Translations under genes and position numbers: made by a program
Assembly (NCBI RefSeq): GCF_018131185.1
Contig: NZ_JAFCJE010000004.1
Span: 124,001 to 188,000, forward strand
Length of the DNA stretch: 64,000 nt
Direction of reading: 5' to 3'
Origin: Bradyrhizobium diazoefficiens
GTDB lineage: Bacteria > Pseudomonadota > Alphaproteobacteria > Rhizobiales > Xanthobacteraceae
The notes under the pieces: generated by a model
Databases searched by the model: none
Told to the model about the DNA's origin: nothing
What the model saw: the letters and a program-made list of their open reading frames with translations, nothing else
Shown: positions 36,003 to 42,960 of the stretch, one piece after another
Layout of the letters: the number at the start of each line of letters is the position of its first letter
Numbering within the stretch: the stretch's first letter is position 1

Positions 36003-36172
36003 CCCACACGCGGAAGGGCGGTGCTATGTTCACGTCCAGGCCAACATCGTGGCCATCGACCCGTACGCCGAAGCCGCGACCGGCAACCGCAAGTACTTCC
36101 TGAACAGGTCTCGATTGGTGAGAGCGGGAAAGCCGGGGACAGTCCGTAAGCAGGGAGCGGGAGCTACTTAAC
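36003..36172 (+). pseudogene. Probable coding remnant
   Basis: The 301-base gap 35963-36263 has no intact gene, but one plus frame reads GRCYVHVQANIVAIDPYAEA then ATGNRKYFLN before drifting into unlikely sequence and a stop at about 36172. The conserved-looking stretch has no start codon or ribosome-binding site of its own. It looks like the remains of a decayed gene. I cannot name the family. Confidence 0.3.
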
Positions 36173-36263
36173 GCGCCGGTGCCAACAACAACGGCGGCTC
36201 CAGCGCGGGACCAGCCACAGTCGCGGCGGTTGAACCCCGTCGACGACGGCGCGACCAATCCTT

Positions 36264-36428
36264 ATGCGTCAAGCCTTGCTCAGCGAGATCGTGGATATTG
36301 TTCTGTCTGCCGCATGGAGCGCCGTCGTCAGGTTCTTGCGCCTGGAAGACGCCGTCGAAATCGCGACGGCAGTCTTTGGCCTCGGCTGTATCGTGATCGG
36401 CGCTGCCGTCTTATTGCTGGAGCACTGA
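36264..36428 (+). CDS. Small membrane protein, 54 residues
   Basis: MRQALLSEIVDIVLSAAWSA then VVRFLRLEDAVEIATAVFGL and a final hydrophobic segment (GCIVIGAAVLLLEH). The ORF has an amphipathic first half and one strong membrane segment. The next gene starts 12 bases later with its own strong ribosome-binding site, so the two form a unit. Function is unknown. Confidence 0.55.
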   Translation: MRQALLSEIVDIVLSAAWSAVVRFLRLEDAVEIATAVFGLGCIVIGAAVLLLEH

Positions 36429-36440
36429 GGAGGGAGCGTC

Positions 36441-36821
36441 GTGAAGACGATCACATTGCTTGCCGTAGCTGTGATGTTGCTGCTGGAGATCTTCGGCCCG
36501 ACGTCGAGCGTCGGCGGCTCCATGACCTTCATGCTGGTCTTCGTCGTTGTGATACTGGCGGTCGCGATCTACGAGGCCTGGTTGAACAGGCGCGGGACGA
36601 TCGGATGGATCATCAATGTTCTTGTCTGCGCTTTTGGCGCTCTGGTTGCGATTGCCCTGATCGGAATGGCGATGGACAGCGGGCTCCCGTACCTTCACCT
36701 CGAAGGATCGCTCGCCTCGTCGCAGCATCCCCTGAAGTATGCCGTGGTCGCAGCCGTTGCGCTTCTCATCGTGCTGGGATCCTGGATCCCGCTCCAGATC
36801 GTCAACCGGCTCCGGGACTAG
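36441..36821 (+). CDS. Hypothetical integral membrane protein, 126 residues
   Basis: Four hydrophobic segments are visible: residues 1-18, 28-47, 55-80 and 98-118. The GTG start at 36441 is supported by GAGGAGGGAG immediately upstream. No charged signature or known motif was recognised. It is the second gene of a two-gene unit with a 54-residue membrane protein. Confidence 0.7.
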   Translation: MKTITLLAVAVMLLLEIFGPTSSVGGSMTFMLVFVVVILAVAIYEAWLNRRGTIGWIINVLVCAFGALVAIALIGMAMDSGLPYLHLEGSLASSQHPLKYAVVAAVALLIVLGSWIPLQIVNRLRD

Positions 36822-36886
36822 AGCGGACGCATGCCGCGTCGTCGCGAGGAGAACCGCGGCGCACTTTCTCTTGGAGCGCGTTGAGG

Positions 36887-37189
36887 TTACGCCGCAATCC
36901 GTTGTTCGACCGGGGCCGTCAGCAGCTTGAGCGCCTGGGCGTGCTGCAGGTCGGGGACCGCGATGGCGGTGTGGCTGTAGATCGCGTGGCTGCGCGACTT
37001 TGCGATCGTGTCCAGGATCTGGCTGCCCTTGATGACGTGAAGGCCCATGCCCTCGTCGGCGGGGAAGATCGCCAGCACCACGTCATAGGCCGCGATCACG
37101 GCCCTGAGCGCTTCGGCCTTGTCCTCGGCGACGTCGACAAATACACGCACATCCGCCGCGAGTTCACGCAGTTCGTTAAAATCCAGCAC
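36887..37189 (-). CDS. Hypothetical cytoplasmic protein, 100 residues
   Basis: A small alpha/beta protein (LDFNELRELAADVRVFVDVAEDKAEALRAVIAAYDVVLAIF...). The GTG at 37189 is preceded by GGAG ten bases upstream; an in-frame TTG at 37210 would add seven residues. The LQHAQALKLL region and lack of a signal suggest a soluble helper protein. I do not recognise it. Confidence 0.6.
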   Translation of the reverse strand: MLDFNELRELAADVRVFVDVAEDKAEALRAVIAAYDVVLAIFPADEGMGLHVIKGSQILDTIAKSRSHAIYSHTAIAVPDLQHAQALKLLTAPVEQRIAA

Positions 37190-37301
37190 TGTCAGGATAC
37201 TCCAACGCAACGATACTGAGCCGAGCTTGGCGGCGTTGGGTTACTGAAGTGTCAACAATGCAAGCCGAGCCACAAGTTTCACGCCGAGGTGACGCCACGC
37301 G

Positions 37302-37790
37302 CTAGCGCTTTGGGGCCTCGTTGCGCCGGGCCTCTGCGGCCTCGTCCACGAGATTCAAGGCGAGGCCGTCATAGCTCAGCTTGAGCCCGCGGCCGACGAT
37401 CCATGTCCATCCCTCACGGTCCTTGATGGCTTGCGCGTTGAACTGATCGGAGATCGATTTGACGGCAGCTTCCTGCGGCCCCGGATTGTTCACCGTCGCA
37501 TTAACGCGCCGGATCGGGTGCCTGGCGTCGGTCTCGTCGCTGTCGACCGTGACCTTGGCGCCGTTGATGTCGCATTCGAGGGTGTGGGAGCCGCGGCTCT
37601 GGCGGCAGAGATAGTGGCGTTGACTGACGAGCTTGCTGGTCTCCTCGAACGTCATCCCGGGCGAGAAGCCGAAGATATCGGACTTTTTCACGAGGGCGAG
37701 GGACGCAGGCTTCAGGAAGGCCGGCTGGATCGCGACGAGGGCTGCGACAACGACAACGATCAAACCTGCAACGACGATAGCGACCTTCAT
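37302..37790 (-). CDS. Hypothetical membrane-anchored protein
   Basis: A 162-residue protein with one N-terminal membrane anchor (residues 3-24) and a periplasmic domain containing FGFSPGMTFEETSKLVSQRHYLC, a recurring motif of uncharacterised proteins in which FGFxPGMxxxEV precedes a helical repeat. Two cysteines (HYLCRQSRGSHTLEC) could form a disulfide. The ATG at 37790 follows GGGG with a short gap. Confidence 0.65.
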   Translation of the reverse strand: MKVAIVVAGLIVVVVAALVAIQPAFLKPASLALVKKSDIFGFSPGMTFEETSKLVSQRHYLCRQSRGSHTLECDINGAKVTVDSDETDARHPIRRVNATVNNPGPQEAAVKSISDQFNAQAIKDREGWTWIVGRGLKLSYDGLALNLVDEAAEARRNEAPKR

Positions 37791-37849
37791 GAGCACCCCG
37801 CGAGAGAACTTCAGACCATTATATCAGCCGGGGCGTTTGGCCATGCCCC

Positions 37850-37903
37850 AAAAGCGAAAACCCCGCCTGGGGGAAGCGGGGCCTTCTGGTGGGGTGAAGC
37901 TTG
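37850..37903 (-). ncRNA. Candidate small RNA C, short and C-rich
   Basis: On the minus strand a terminator hairpin (GGCCCCGC...GCGGGG, 37883-37861) ending in TTTTCGCTTTT has no protein gene upstream. A GAACC-N18-CTTATC motif places a start near 37903, which would give a ~54-nt RNA rich in CCCC blocks that could bind Shine-Dalgarno sequences. The -35-like GAACC is at the same spacing as in candidate sRNAs A and B. The remainder of 37791-38141 shows no ORF of note and must contain the HU promoter. Confidence 0.4.
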
Positions 37904-38141
37904 GGGACTTCAATGATAAGACGCGCCAGCCGCCGAATGGTTCAAAAAGGCAGGCGGTATGCCCTGCGGTATCTTGCACAGGAAGCAGGGAACTCCGCAG
38001 AACCCCTGCTTGCGTTTTCGGCCTCGATGGGGTCTAAGCCCCGTCACTTCATGACCTCTGGCATGAAATCAGCAGCGCGCCTCCCGCGCTTCAAGCCGCG
38101 TCCACAGCAGAGTTGCTCGCGCGCACAAAAGGAATTCAGAC

Positions 38142-38438
38142 ATGGCGAAGATGACGAAGACTCAGTTGATTGATGCAATTGCCGAGGGCACGCAGCTTTC
38201 GAAGAACGACGTGAAGTCTGTGATCGAGTACATGGCCACCGTCGGCTACAAGGAGCTCAACGAGTCCGGCGAGTTCGTCATTCCGGGCTTCGTGAAAATG
38301 TCCGTCGTGAACAAGCCGGCGACCGAAGCCCGCATGGGCGTCAATCCCTTCACCAAGGAGCCGATGCAGTTTGCGGCCAAGCCCGCGAGCAAGTCGGTCA
38401 AGGCCTCGCCGCTGAAGGTGGCCAAGGACGCCGTCTGA
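38142..38438 (+). CDS. HU family DNA-binding protein
   Basis: A 98-residue HU/IHF-type histone-like protein: MAKMTKTQLIDAIAEGTQLSKNDVKSVIEYM forms the dimerisation helices, and the beta arm contains NKPATEARMGVNPFTKEPMQF, with Pro at the arm tip. The C-terminal extension is rich in Lys/Ala/Ser (KPASKSVKASPLKVAKDAV), a little longer than Escherichia HU. AAGGAATT precedes the ATG. It should compact or bend DNA. Confidence 0.93.
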   Translation: MAKMTKTQLIDAIAEGTQLSKNDVKSVIEYMATVGYKELNESGEFVIPGFVKMSVVNKPATEARMGVNPFTKEPMQFAAKPASKSVKASPLKVAKDAV

Positions 38439-38440
38439 AA

Positions 38441-38472
38441 AGAAAAACCCCGCGCTTTCGCACGGGGCTCTT
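38441..38472. terminator. Bidirectional terminator after HU
   Basis: CCCCG-C-GC-TTTC-GC-A-CGGGG (38448-38467). The plus side is followed by CTCTTCT; the minus side by TTTTTCTTTTC, so it works best against minus-strand transcripts coming from the sRNA A direction and also serves HU. Confidence 0.65.
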
Positions 38473-38486
38473 CTGGCTGACGGCGT

Positions 38487-38501
38487 TGGGATTTCAGCGC
38501 C
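38487..38501 (+). repeat. Isolated copy of the sRNA 5' motif
   Basis: TGGGATTTCAGCGCC on the plus strand repeats the first 15 bases of candidate sRNAs A and B without their terminator or upstream GAACC. It forms an inverted repeat with the start of sRNA A at 38603-38617. Confidence 0.7.
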
Positions 38502-38533
38502 TGGCCGCCAGCCGTGGGCCTAACTTAAAGTTG

Positions 38534-38617
38534 AAAATACAAAAGGCAACAGCGCCGCGATGACGGAATATATTCGTCTACCGCGGCGCTGCCATAAGAC
38601 TGGGCGCTGAAATCCCC
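38534..38617 (-). ncRNA. Candidate small RNA A (paralogue of sRNA B)
   Basis: On the minus strand it starts GGGGATTTCAGCGCCCA (38617-38601), continues to a hairpin CAGCGCCGCG...CGCGGCGCTG (38591-38582 / 38559-38550) with an inner GACG/CGTC stem and loop AATATATTC, and ends in TTGCCTTTTGTATTTT. A GAACC motif is centred at -35. The same plan is found at 43785-43858 with different stem bases that keep pairing. No protein gene reads through it. Confidence 0.65.
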
Positions 38618-38714
38618 AGCTCCCATGGGTCCGCGCGGCGCCGAAAAGGTTCAATGCGCCATGCCCAAATACTGCATGCCTGGGGGAAATCGCCAGTAAG
38701 GGGCTGGACTTTTT

Positions 38715-38729
38715 GTTCCTATTTTGTTC
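38715..38729 (+). promoter_or_regulatory. LexA (SOS) box
   Basis: GTTCCTATTTTGTTC is a perfect alphaproteobacterial LexA site (GTTC-N7-GTTC). It lies 37 bases before the ATG of a 45-residue ORF, which has a strong ribosome-binding site, so that gene should be DNA-damage inducible. Confidence 0.8.
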
Positions 38730-38766
38730 TAGTGGGCCGCCTTAGGTTAGACCTTGGAGGTGACTC

Positions 38767-38904
38767 ATGACCGTCGAAAAGCAGCGCGAAGTGATCAGAC
38801 TCTGGAACGAGCTGAGGAAGCTCGAGGGTCCGGCTGCAGAAGAGCTCCGCATTCAAATCCTGGAATGCTTCTCGCAGAAGACTAACGCGAAGCGGGCGGC
38901 TTGA
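38767..38904 (+). CDS. SOS-controlled small protein, 45 residues
   Basis: MTVEKQREVIRLWNELRKLE then GPAAEELRIQILECFSQKTN and AKRAA. The protein is highly charged and helical with one Cys and no membrane segment. GGAGGTGA lies four bases before the ATG, an excellent ribosome-binding site, and a perfect LexA box lies upstream. It does not resemble the membrane-bound SOS division inhibitors SidA or DidA of Caulobacter. Function is unknown; a role in the damage response is inferred only from the operator. Confidence 0.7.
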   Translation: MTVEKQREVIRLWNELRKLEGPAAEELRIQILECFSQKTNAKRAA

Positions 38905-39004
38905 TCGGGCAGCTTTTGCAGCGGGGCGCGACCACGCCCAGCTCGCCTTGGCAGGTTTCGCGGGTCGCCCGCGAACGTTCGCCTGTGATGGCTCAGGAAC
39001 GAAC

Positions 39005-39202
39005 ATGTGCCAGCAGCGTTCGGCCTGCATGACATGCCCGCGCTGCGCCCAGCCCATGATTGCGATCTCCGCCAAGAGCTTTCGATGCGAACCTTGCCGC
39101 GAGATCGTCATCGTTTTCGCGGTCGTCTCGAGATTCCTCTCACCGAAGATCGCGCCGATGACCGCTGACGACGTTGCGCCGCGCGCCTTCATCGATCGTT
39201 AG
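39005..39202 (+). CDS. Small zinc-ribbon-like protein, 65 residues
   Basis: Contains two Cys pairs, CPRC and CEPC, 18 residues apart in MTCPRCAQPMIAISAKSFRCEPC, typical of a zinc ribbon, followed by a hydrophobic stretch (IVIVFAVVSRFL). The ATG at 39005 has AGGA seven bases upstream; an internal ATG at 39029 is possible. It may be co-transcribed with the SOS-controlled small protein, 100 bases upstream. Confidence 0.5.
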   Translation: MCQQRSACMTCPRCAQPMIAISAKSFRCEPCREIVIVFAVVSRFLSPKIAPMTADDVAPRAFIDR

Positions 39203-39511
39203 GAATCGCTCCGCGCCGTTTTCTCCGACTCCGATTCGTTCTTCGAGAACGAAATGGAGTCGGATGCAGAACATGTTGCGCCTGCCGGCGCGATGCCGCG
39301 TTTCATCCCCTGACGTGATCGGGTCGTCACGCGCCTGGCCCGCGCCGCGATCGGACGCGCGTTCGGCAAACTCCTAACGAACGTTTGCGCGGAAGCAGAT
39401 AACCCTATTCGGTTAGGTTAAAACCCCAATCGCGTTGCGCTTGCCGCTGCTTGGGATAGGTGTCTGGCAAAGACGAACAAGATACGACTTTGCCAAGAAG
39501 CCATTTTTGTC
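39203..39511. other. Gene-poor stretch
   Basis: These 309 bases contain no ORF with a ribosome-binding site and coding character. The sequence CGGTTAGGTTAA at about 39410-39421 occurs again at about 44209-44220, before another small gene, and may be a shared regulatory word. Nothing else stands out. Confidence 0.4.
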
Positions 39512-39709
39512 ATGACACCTTTTTCAGAGCCGTCCTTTTACCAAGGCGACCGGCACACCTACCGGCGTGTCGCCATCGTCGGCACGCTGTTCTGCCTCGC
39601 TTTCGTGGTGATCAGCTTCTCGCTGCGGCCGCAGGTCGGGGACACGCGCGTTGCGGTCAAGGCCGATCGACTGGTGCGCACGGCGGGCCAGCCGGCGCAA
39701 GCCAACTAG
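39512..39709 (+). CDS. Small single-span membrane protein, 65 residues
   Basis: A basic N-terminal region (SEPSFYQGDRHTYRRVAI), one membrane segment (VGTLFCLAFVVISFSL, about residues 23-39) and a polar tail with positive charges. It begins MTPFSEPSF. No good Shine-Dalgarno is visible. The composition is typical of real small membrane proteins in this genus; function is unknown. Confidence 0.6.
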   Translation: MTPFSEPSFYQGDRHTYRRVAIVGTLFCLAFVVISFSLRPQVGDTRVAVKADRLVRTAGQPAQAN

Positions 39710-39721
39710 ACGGCGCGCCGA

Positions 39722-39847
39722 TTAGCGCTCGTCACGGCAAATGCGATCGTCGGTCGGCACCTGCGAGAAAGTGGTGCCGCGCGAGGCAAGCGCCACGAAG
39801 CCGGCATAGCCGGACAGGTTGAGCAAGACTTCGAGCCACGCGGGCAT
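39722..39847 (-). CDS. Small hypothetical protein, 41 residues
   Basis: MPAWLEVLLNLSGYAGFVAL then ASRGTTFSQVPTDDRICRDER: one hydrophobic N-terminal segment and a polar tail. GGAAGAGG lies five bases before the ATG. It converges with the preceding small membrane protein gene, 12 bases away. Unrecognised. Confidence 0.45.
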   Translation of the reverse strand: MPAWLEVLLNLSGYAGFVALASRGTTFSQVPTDDRICRDER

Positions 39848-39924
39848 ATCGGCCTCTTCCGGTCTGCCTGAGGAACAACTCAACGTCCGCGCGTAGTCCT
39901 GGTTCCCTGCTCCCGCGAAGGAAC

Positions 39925-40173
39925 CTAGATCGGGGAGGAGGGATCGAGCCGGCGGCCGAGGGTCGCAACGGATTTGCTCGAGGGCTGCTCTTTGAGGAAC
40001 TCGGCGATCGCCCGTGCCAGTTCGCGGTCGCTCATCGGCGTCGCCGGCGGGCGCAGCGCGCCCACCCCGAAGCTGCGAACGATCTCGTCGTAATGCTGAT
40101 CGTCGGATCTGGGAACCAGCTTGCGGATACGGGCCAGCAATGCAGATAAGGGCAAACTTTCCTCCTCGGTCAT
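39925..40173 (-). CDS. Hypothetical protein, 82 residues
   Basis: MTEEESLPLSALLARIRKLV is followed by SDDQHYDEIVRSFGV and SDRELARAIAEFLKEQ. It is charged, soluble and probably helical. A GGGGCG motif precedes the ATG at 40173; an in-frame ATG at 40191 is less likely. Unrecognised. Confidence 0.5.
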   Translation of the reverse strand: MTEEESLPLSALLARIRKLVPRSDDQHYDEIVRSFGVGALRPPATPMSDRELARAIAEFLKEQPSSKSVATLGRRLDPSSPI

Positions 40174-40225
40174 TCGCCCCGCTGGCAGCAATCGTCGTGT
40201 GCTGCCATCTGCTCCCGTGAAACTT

Positions 40226-40262
40226 AAAACCCCGCCAGCATCGCCGAGATGCTGACGGGGCT
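40226..40262 (-). terminator. Strong terminator on the minus strand
   Basis: The arms CCCCG(C)CAGCATC / GATGCTG(A)CGGGG are followed on the minus strand by TTTTAAGTTT. No annotated minus-strand gene ends here, so an unannotated transcript from 40260-40430 may stop at this point. Confidence 0.6.
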
Positions 40263-40437
40263 TCGTGCTGTTGCCTCAACCCGGATGGCGGAGGCTCCCG
40301 CACTTGAAAAGGCAATGCGCTCCCGGCGATTTGGTTCCGGCTCTCAGCGCCTTTTTTGCTGCGGCGGTTCCGCACTCCTGCGCGCAACCATCGCAGGCGC
40401 ATCTCGTTATCTTTGCAAGACGCGAAGGAGGAGAGCA

Positions 40438-40731
40438 ATGAAGAAGACACTGGCAGTCCTGGCCACCGTCGCAGCCGTCGGCGTTGCCGCGGTCGCAGCC
40501 CCGGCGCCTGCCGAGGCGCGCGGGCGCGGTGGTATCGGCCCGGGCCTCGCATTCGGCCTCGCCGCCGGCGCGATCACCGCGGGCGCGGTCGCAGCATCGC
40601 ACCCGTACGGCTATTACGGTCCCCGCTACGGCTATTATGACGGGCCGGGCTACTATTACGGGGCCGGCCCCGTCGCCTCCTATGGCGGCGGACCCTACTA
40701 CCGGCACCATCACCACTGGCGCCATTGGTAA
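40438..40731 (+). CDS. Gly/Tyr-rich secreted protein
   Basis: A 97-residue exported protein: signal peptide (MKKTLAVLATVAAVGVAAVAAPAPAEA), a Gly/Ala-rich segment and a Tyr/Gly-rich tail (YGYYGPRYGYYDGPGYYYG) ending in a His cluster (HHHHWRHW). GAAGGAGGAG gives a very strong ribosome-binding site. Such small GY-rich envelope proteins are abundant in Bradyrhizobium; the His tail might bind metal. A strong terminator follows. Confidence 0.8.
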   Translation: MKKTLAVLATVAAVGVAAVAAPAPAEARGRGGIGPGLAFGLAAGAITAGAVAASHPYGYYGPRYGYYDGPGYYYGAGPVASYGGGPYYRHHHHWRHW

Positions 40732-40745
40732 CGACTAACAAGCGA

Positions 40746-40775
40746 AAAGCCCGGAGCAATGCTCCGGGCTTTTTT
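40746..40775. terminator. Bidirectional intrinsic terminator
   Basis: AAGCCCGGAGC-AAT-GCTCCGGGCTT (40747-40771), an 11-bp perfect stem, followed by T residues to 40775. The AAAA at 40745-40748 makes it work on the minus strand as well. It separates the convergent GY-rich gene and a small minus gene. Confidence 0.9.
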
Positions 40776-40798
40776 CGTGCGCATTGATCAGACGTGAA

Positions 40799-40963
40799 TT
40801 ACGGCCACAGCGAGGGCCGTTCGACCTTTCGGGCATTCTCCAGCGTCGACACGAAATACTCTTCGCGCTCACGCTTGAATTTTTCCTGCGTGGCACGGAA
40901 GGCGGCAACACGGGCGGCGATCTCATCGCGCTCACGGGCTTTGCGTTCTTCGTCTTCGGTCAT
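40799..40963 (-). CDS. Small charged helical protein, 54 residues
   Basis: MTEDEERKARERDEIAARVA then AFRATQEKFKREREEYFVST: nearly all charged, probably one long helix or coiled coil. GAGGGG lies six bases before this ATG (40963) and directly abuts an in-frame ATG at 40969, so the second is preferred. Unrecognised. Confidence 0.5.
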   Translation of the reverse strand: MTEDEERKARERDEIAARVAAFRATQEKFKREREEYFVSTLENARKVERPSLWP

Positions 40964-41089
40964 GACCATCCCCTCGGGTTTACTACTGAGCTCAAGCACT
41001 GCCGCCGCATCATCTTGAGTCGCATTCACACATCCATTGATGCTTCCGAATGGGGCGTCAATGGGGAGGAGGCATTGCAGGATTGTGAT

Positions 41090-41236
41090 ATGCGAAGGCC
41101 GGAAAAAATTGCCGAGTGCGTCGTGTTGGCGCTTGATAAGAGCGTCAGCAATCTTGCCGCTTGCGCATGGTTGCTGCAGGACAAACCGGATCGGGAGGCT
41201 GCGATTGATCGCATCGGATCTTCAAAGTGGCGTTGA
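41090..41236 (+). CDS. Small hypothetical protein overlapping the sirtuin start, 48 residues
   Basis: MRRPEKIAECVVLALDKSVS then NLAACAWLLQDKPDREAAID. It is soluble and helical. AGGA is seven bases before the ATG. Its last 32 bases overlap the sirtuin gene, whose ribosome-binding site lies within it, so the two may be translationally coupled. Confidence 0.45.
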   Translation: MRRPEKIAECVVLALDKSVSNLAACAWLLQDKPDREAAIDRIGSSKWR

Positions 41237-41966
41237 GCGCCTCGGCGGGATGATCGCGGAGGCCAGGACCATCGTGCCGTTCACCGGCGCCGGCATCTCG
41301 ACCGAGTGCGGCATTCCCGACTTCCGCTCGCCGGGCGGAATTTGGACGCGCAACCGCCCGATCCCGTTCGACGAATTCGTCGCGAGCCAGTCAGCGCGGG
41401 ACGAATCCTGGCGCCGGCGATTTGCGATGGAGGAGGTGTTCGCGGCGGCGAAGCCCGGCCGCGGCCATCGCGCGCTGGCATCGCTCTACCGCGCCGGCAA
41501 GGTTCCCGCCGTCATCACCCAGAACATCGACAATCTGCATCAGGCCTCGGGCTTCGCCGGCGAGCACGTGATCGAGCTTCACGGCAACACCACCTATGCG
41601 CGCTGCATCGGATGCGGACAGGCCTATCCGCTCGACTGGGTGAAGCATCGCTTCGACGACGATGGCGCCGCGCCCAACTGCACGGCCTGCGCGGAGCCGG
41701 TGAAGACCGCCACGATCTCCTTCGGCCAGATGATGCCGGATGAAGAAATGCAGCGCGCGAGCGTGCTGTCGCGCGCCTGCGACCTCTTCATCGCGATCGG
41801 TTCCTCGCTCGTGGTGTGGCCGGCGGCGGGCTTTCCGATGATGGCGAAGAACGCCGGTGCGCGTCTGGTGATCATCAATCGCGAGCCGACCGAACAGGAC
41901 GACATCGCCGACCTCGTCATCCACCACGACATCGGCGACACCCTCGGGCCCTTTGTCGGAAATTGA
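41205..41966 (+). CDS. cobB: NAD-dependent protein deacylase, sirtuin family
   Basis: A 253-residue Sir2 deacylase removing acyl groups from protein lysines with NAD+. Visible motifs: PFTGAGISTECGIPDFRSPGGIW (NAD binding), TQNIDNLHQ (catalytic pocket), ELHGNT with the catalytic His, and the zinc cysteines CIGC and CTAC. The TTG at 41205 was chosen because GGGAGG lies six bases upstream; the next in-frame ATG (in RLGGMIAEAR) would remove part of the first helix and has only a weak signal. Confidence 0.9.
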   Translation: MIASDLQSGVERLGGMIAEARTIVPFTGAGISTECGIPDFRSPGGIWTRNRPIPFDEFVASQSARDESWRRRFAMEEVFAAAKPGRGHRALASLYRAGKVPAVITQNIDNLHQASGFAGEHVIELHGNTTYARCIGCGQAYPLDWVKHRFDDDGAAPNCTACAEPVKTATISFGQMMPDEEMQRASVLSRACDLFIAIGSSLVVWPAAGFPMMAKNAGARLVIINREPTEQDDIADLVIHHDIGDTLGPFVGN

Positions 41967-42164
41967 GGCAGGAGTTTGATTCGCGGCTGTGCAAGCTGTT
42001 CATAGGTTCCGGCGAATCTCTTTTTTGTCTATGCCTCGCAACCGGGAGTGTTATCTTTTGAGTCGAAAGATTCGCGTCGCGTCGAATTGAGAACATTCTC
42101 TTAAGACGCGTGATTCGGGCGCCGCCGATATGGCGGGTTGCATGGCAGTGTGGGGTCCGGGGTT

Positions 42165-42827
42165 ATGGGGTCGTCGGACGGATTTGAGTCCAAGAAGCTC
42201 GGGGTTCCCGGGCAAGTGGTATCGTCGGGGCGGATCGCGCCGGGCGAACACGGCAGCGCCGGTCGCGACAGCGCGCTCAGTCCCTTCAGCGGGTTGGGCG
42301 AGGCCAGCGCCAATCTCGTCGAAGTCCATGGCGTCATCAAGTGGTTCGACGCTTCCAAAGGCTACGGCTTCATCGTTCCCGACAACGGCTGGCCGGACGT
42401 GCTCCTGCACGTTACCGTGCTTAGGCGCGACGGTTTCCAGACCGCCTATGAAGGCGCCCGCATCGTCGTCGAGTGCATCCAGCGCGCCAAGGGTTACCAG
42501 GCGTTTCGCGTGGTCTCGATGGACGAGTCGACGGCGATCCATCCGGCGCAGATGCTGCCGCCGCGCACCCATGTCACGGTCACCGCGACCAGCGGGCTGG
42601 AGCGGGCCCAGGTCAAATGGTTCAACCGGCTGCGCGGCTTCGGCTTCCTGACCTGCGGCGAGGGCACGCCCGATATCTTCGTGCACATGGAGACGCTGCG
42701 CCGCTTCGGCATGACCGAGCTCAGGCCCGGCCAGTATGTCCTGGTCCGCTTCGGGCCCGGCTCCAAGGGCATGATGGCGGCCGAGATCCATCCCGAGACC
42801 GGATCGCCGGGCTTGCAGTCGCACTAG
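42165..42827 (+). CDS. Double cold-shock-domain protein
   Basis: A 220-residue protein with two cold shock domains. The first has GVIKWFDASKGYGFIVPDNG then DVLLHVTVL; the second has AQVKWFNRLRGFGFLTCGEG then DIFVHMETL, covering both RNP1 and RNP2 motifs. The first ~45 residues are disordered. It should bind single-stranded RNA or DNA, probably as an RNA chaperone. Twin-CSD proteins are typical of Rhizobiales. The ATG at 42165 was chosen on position; an upstream in-frame ATG at 42138 is possible. The 198-base leader is AT-richer than average. Confidence 0.9.
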   Translation: MGSSDGFESKKLGVPGQVVSSGRIAPGEHGSAGRDSALSPFSGLGEASANLVEVHGVIKWFDASKGYGFIVPDNGWPDVLLHVTVLRRDGFQTAYEGARIVVECIQRAKGYQAFRVVSMDESTAIHPAQMLPPRTHVTVTATSGLERAQVKWFNRLRGFGFLTCGEGTPDIFVHMETLRRFGMTELRPGQYVLVRFGPGSKGMMAAEIHPETGSPGLQSH

Positions 42828-42960
42828 GGGGCGCCACATCTTGCGGCGCAAGGTCCCGCAATCGTGAGCCATAGAGGCGCGCCGGCTGGCCGGTGCGCCT
42901 CTGGCTTTTCTGGCGATCGCCGCGTAAGGACTGATCCAGTCCCACGCCTCGAGTGCTCCC

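Noticed and set aside
38719..39192. 157-codon minus-strand ORF
   Set aside because: It is antisense to the SOS small gene and the zinc-ribbon gene, both of which have ribosome-binding sites; this one has none.
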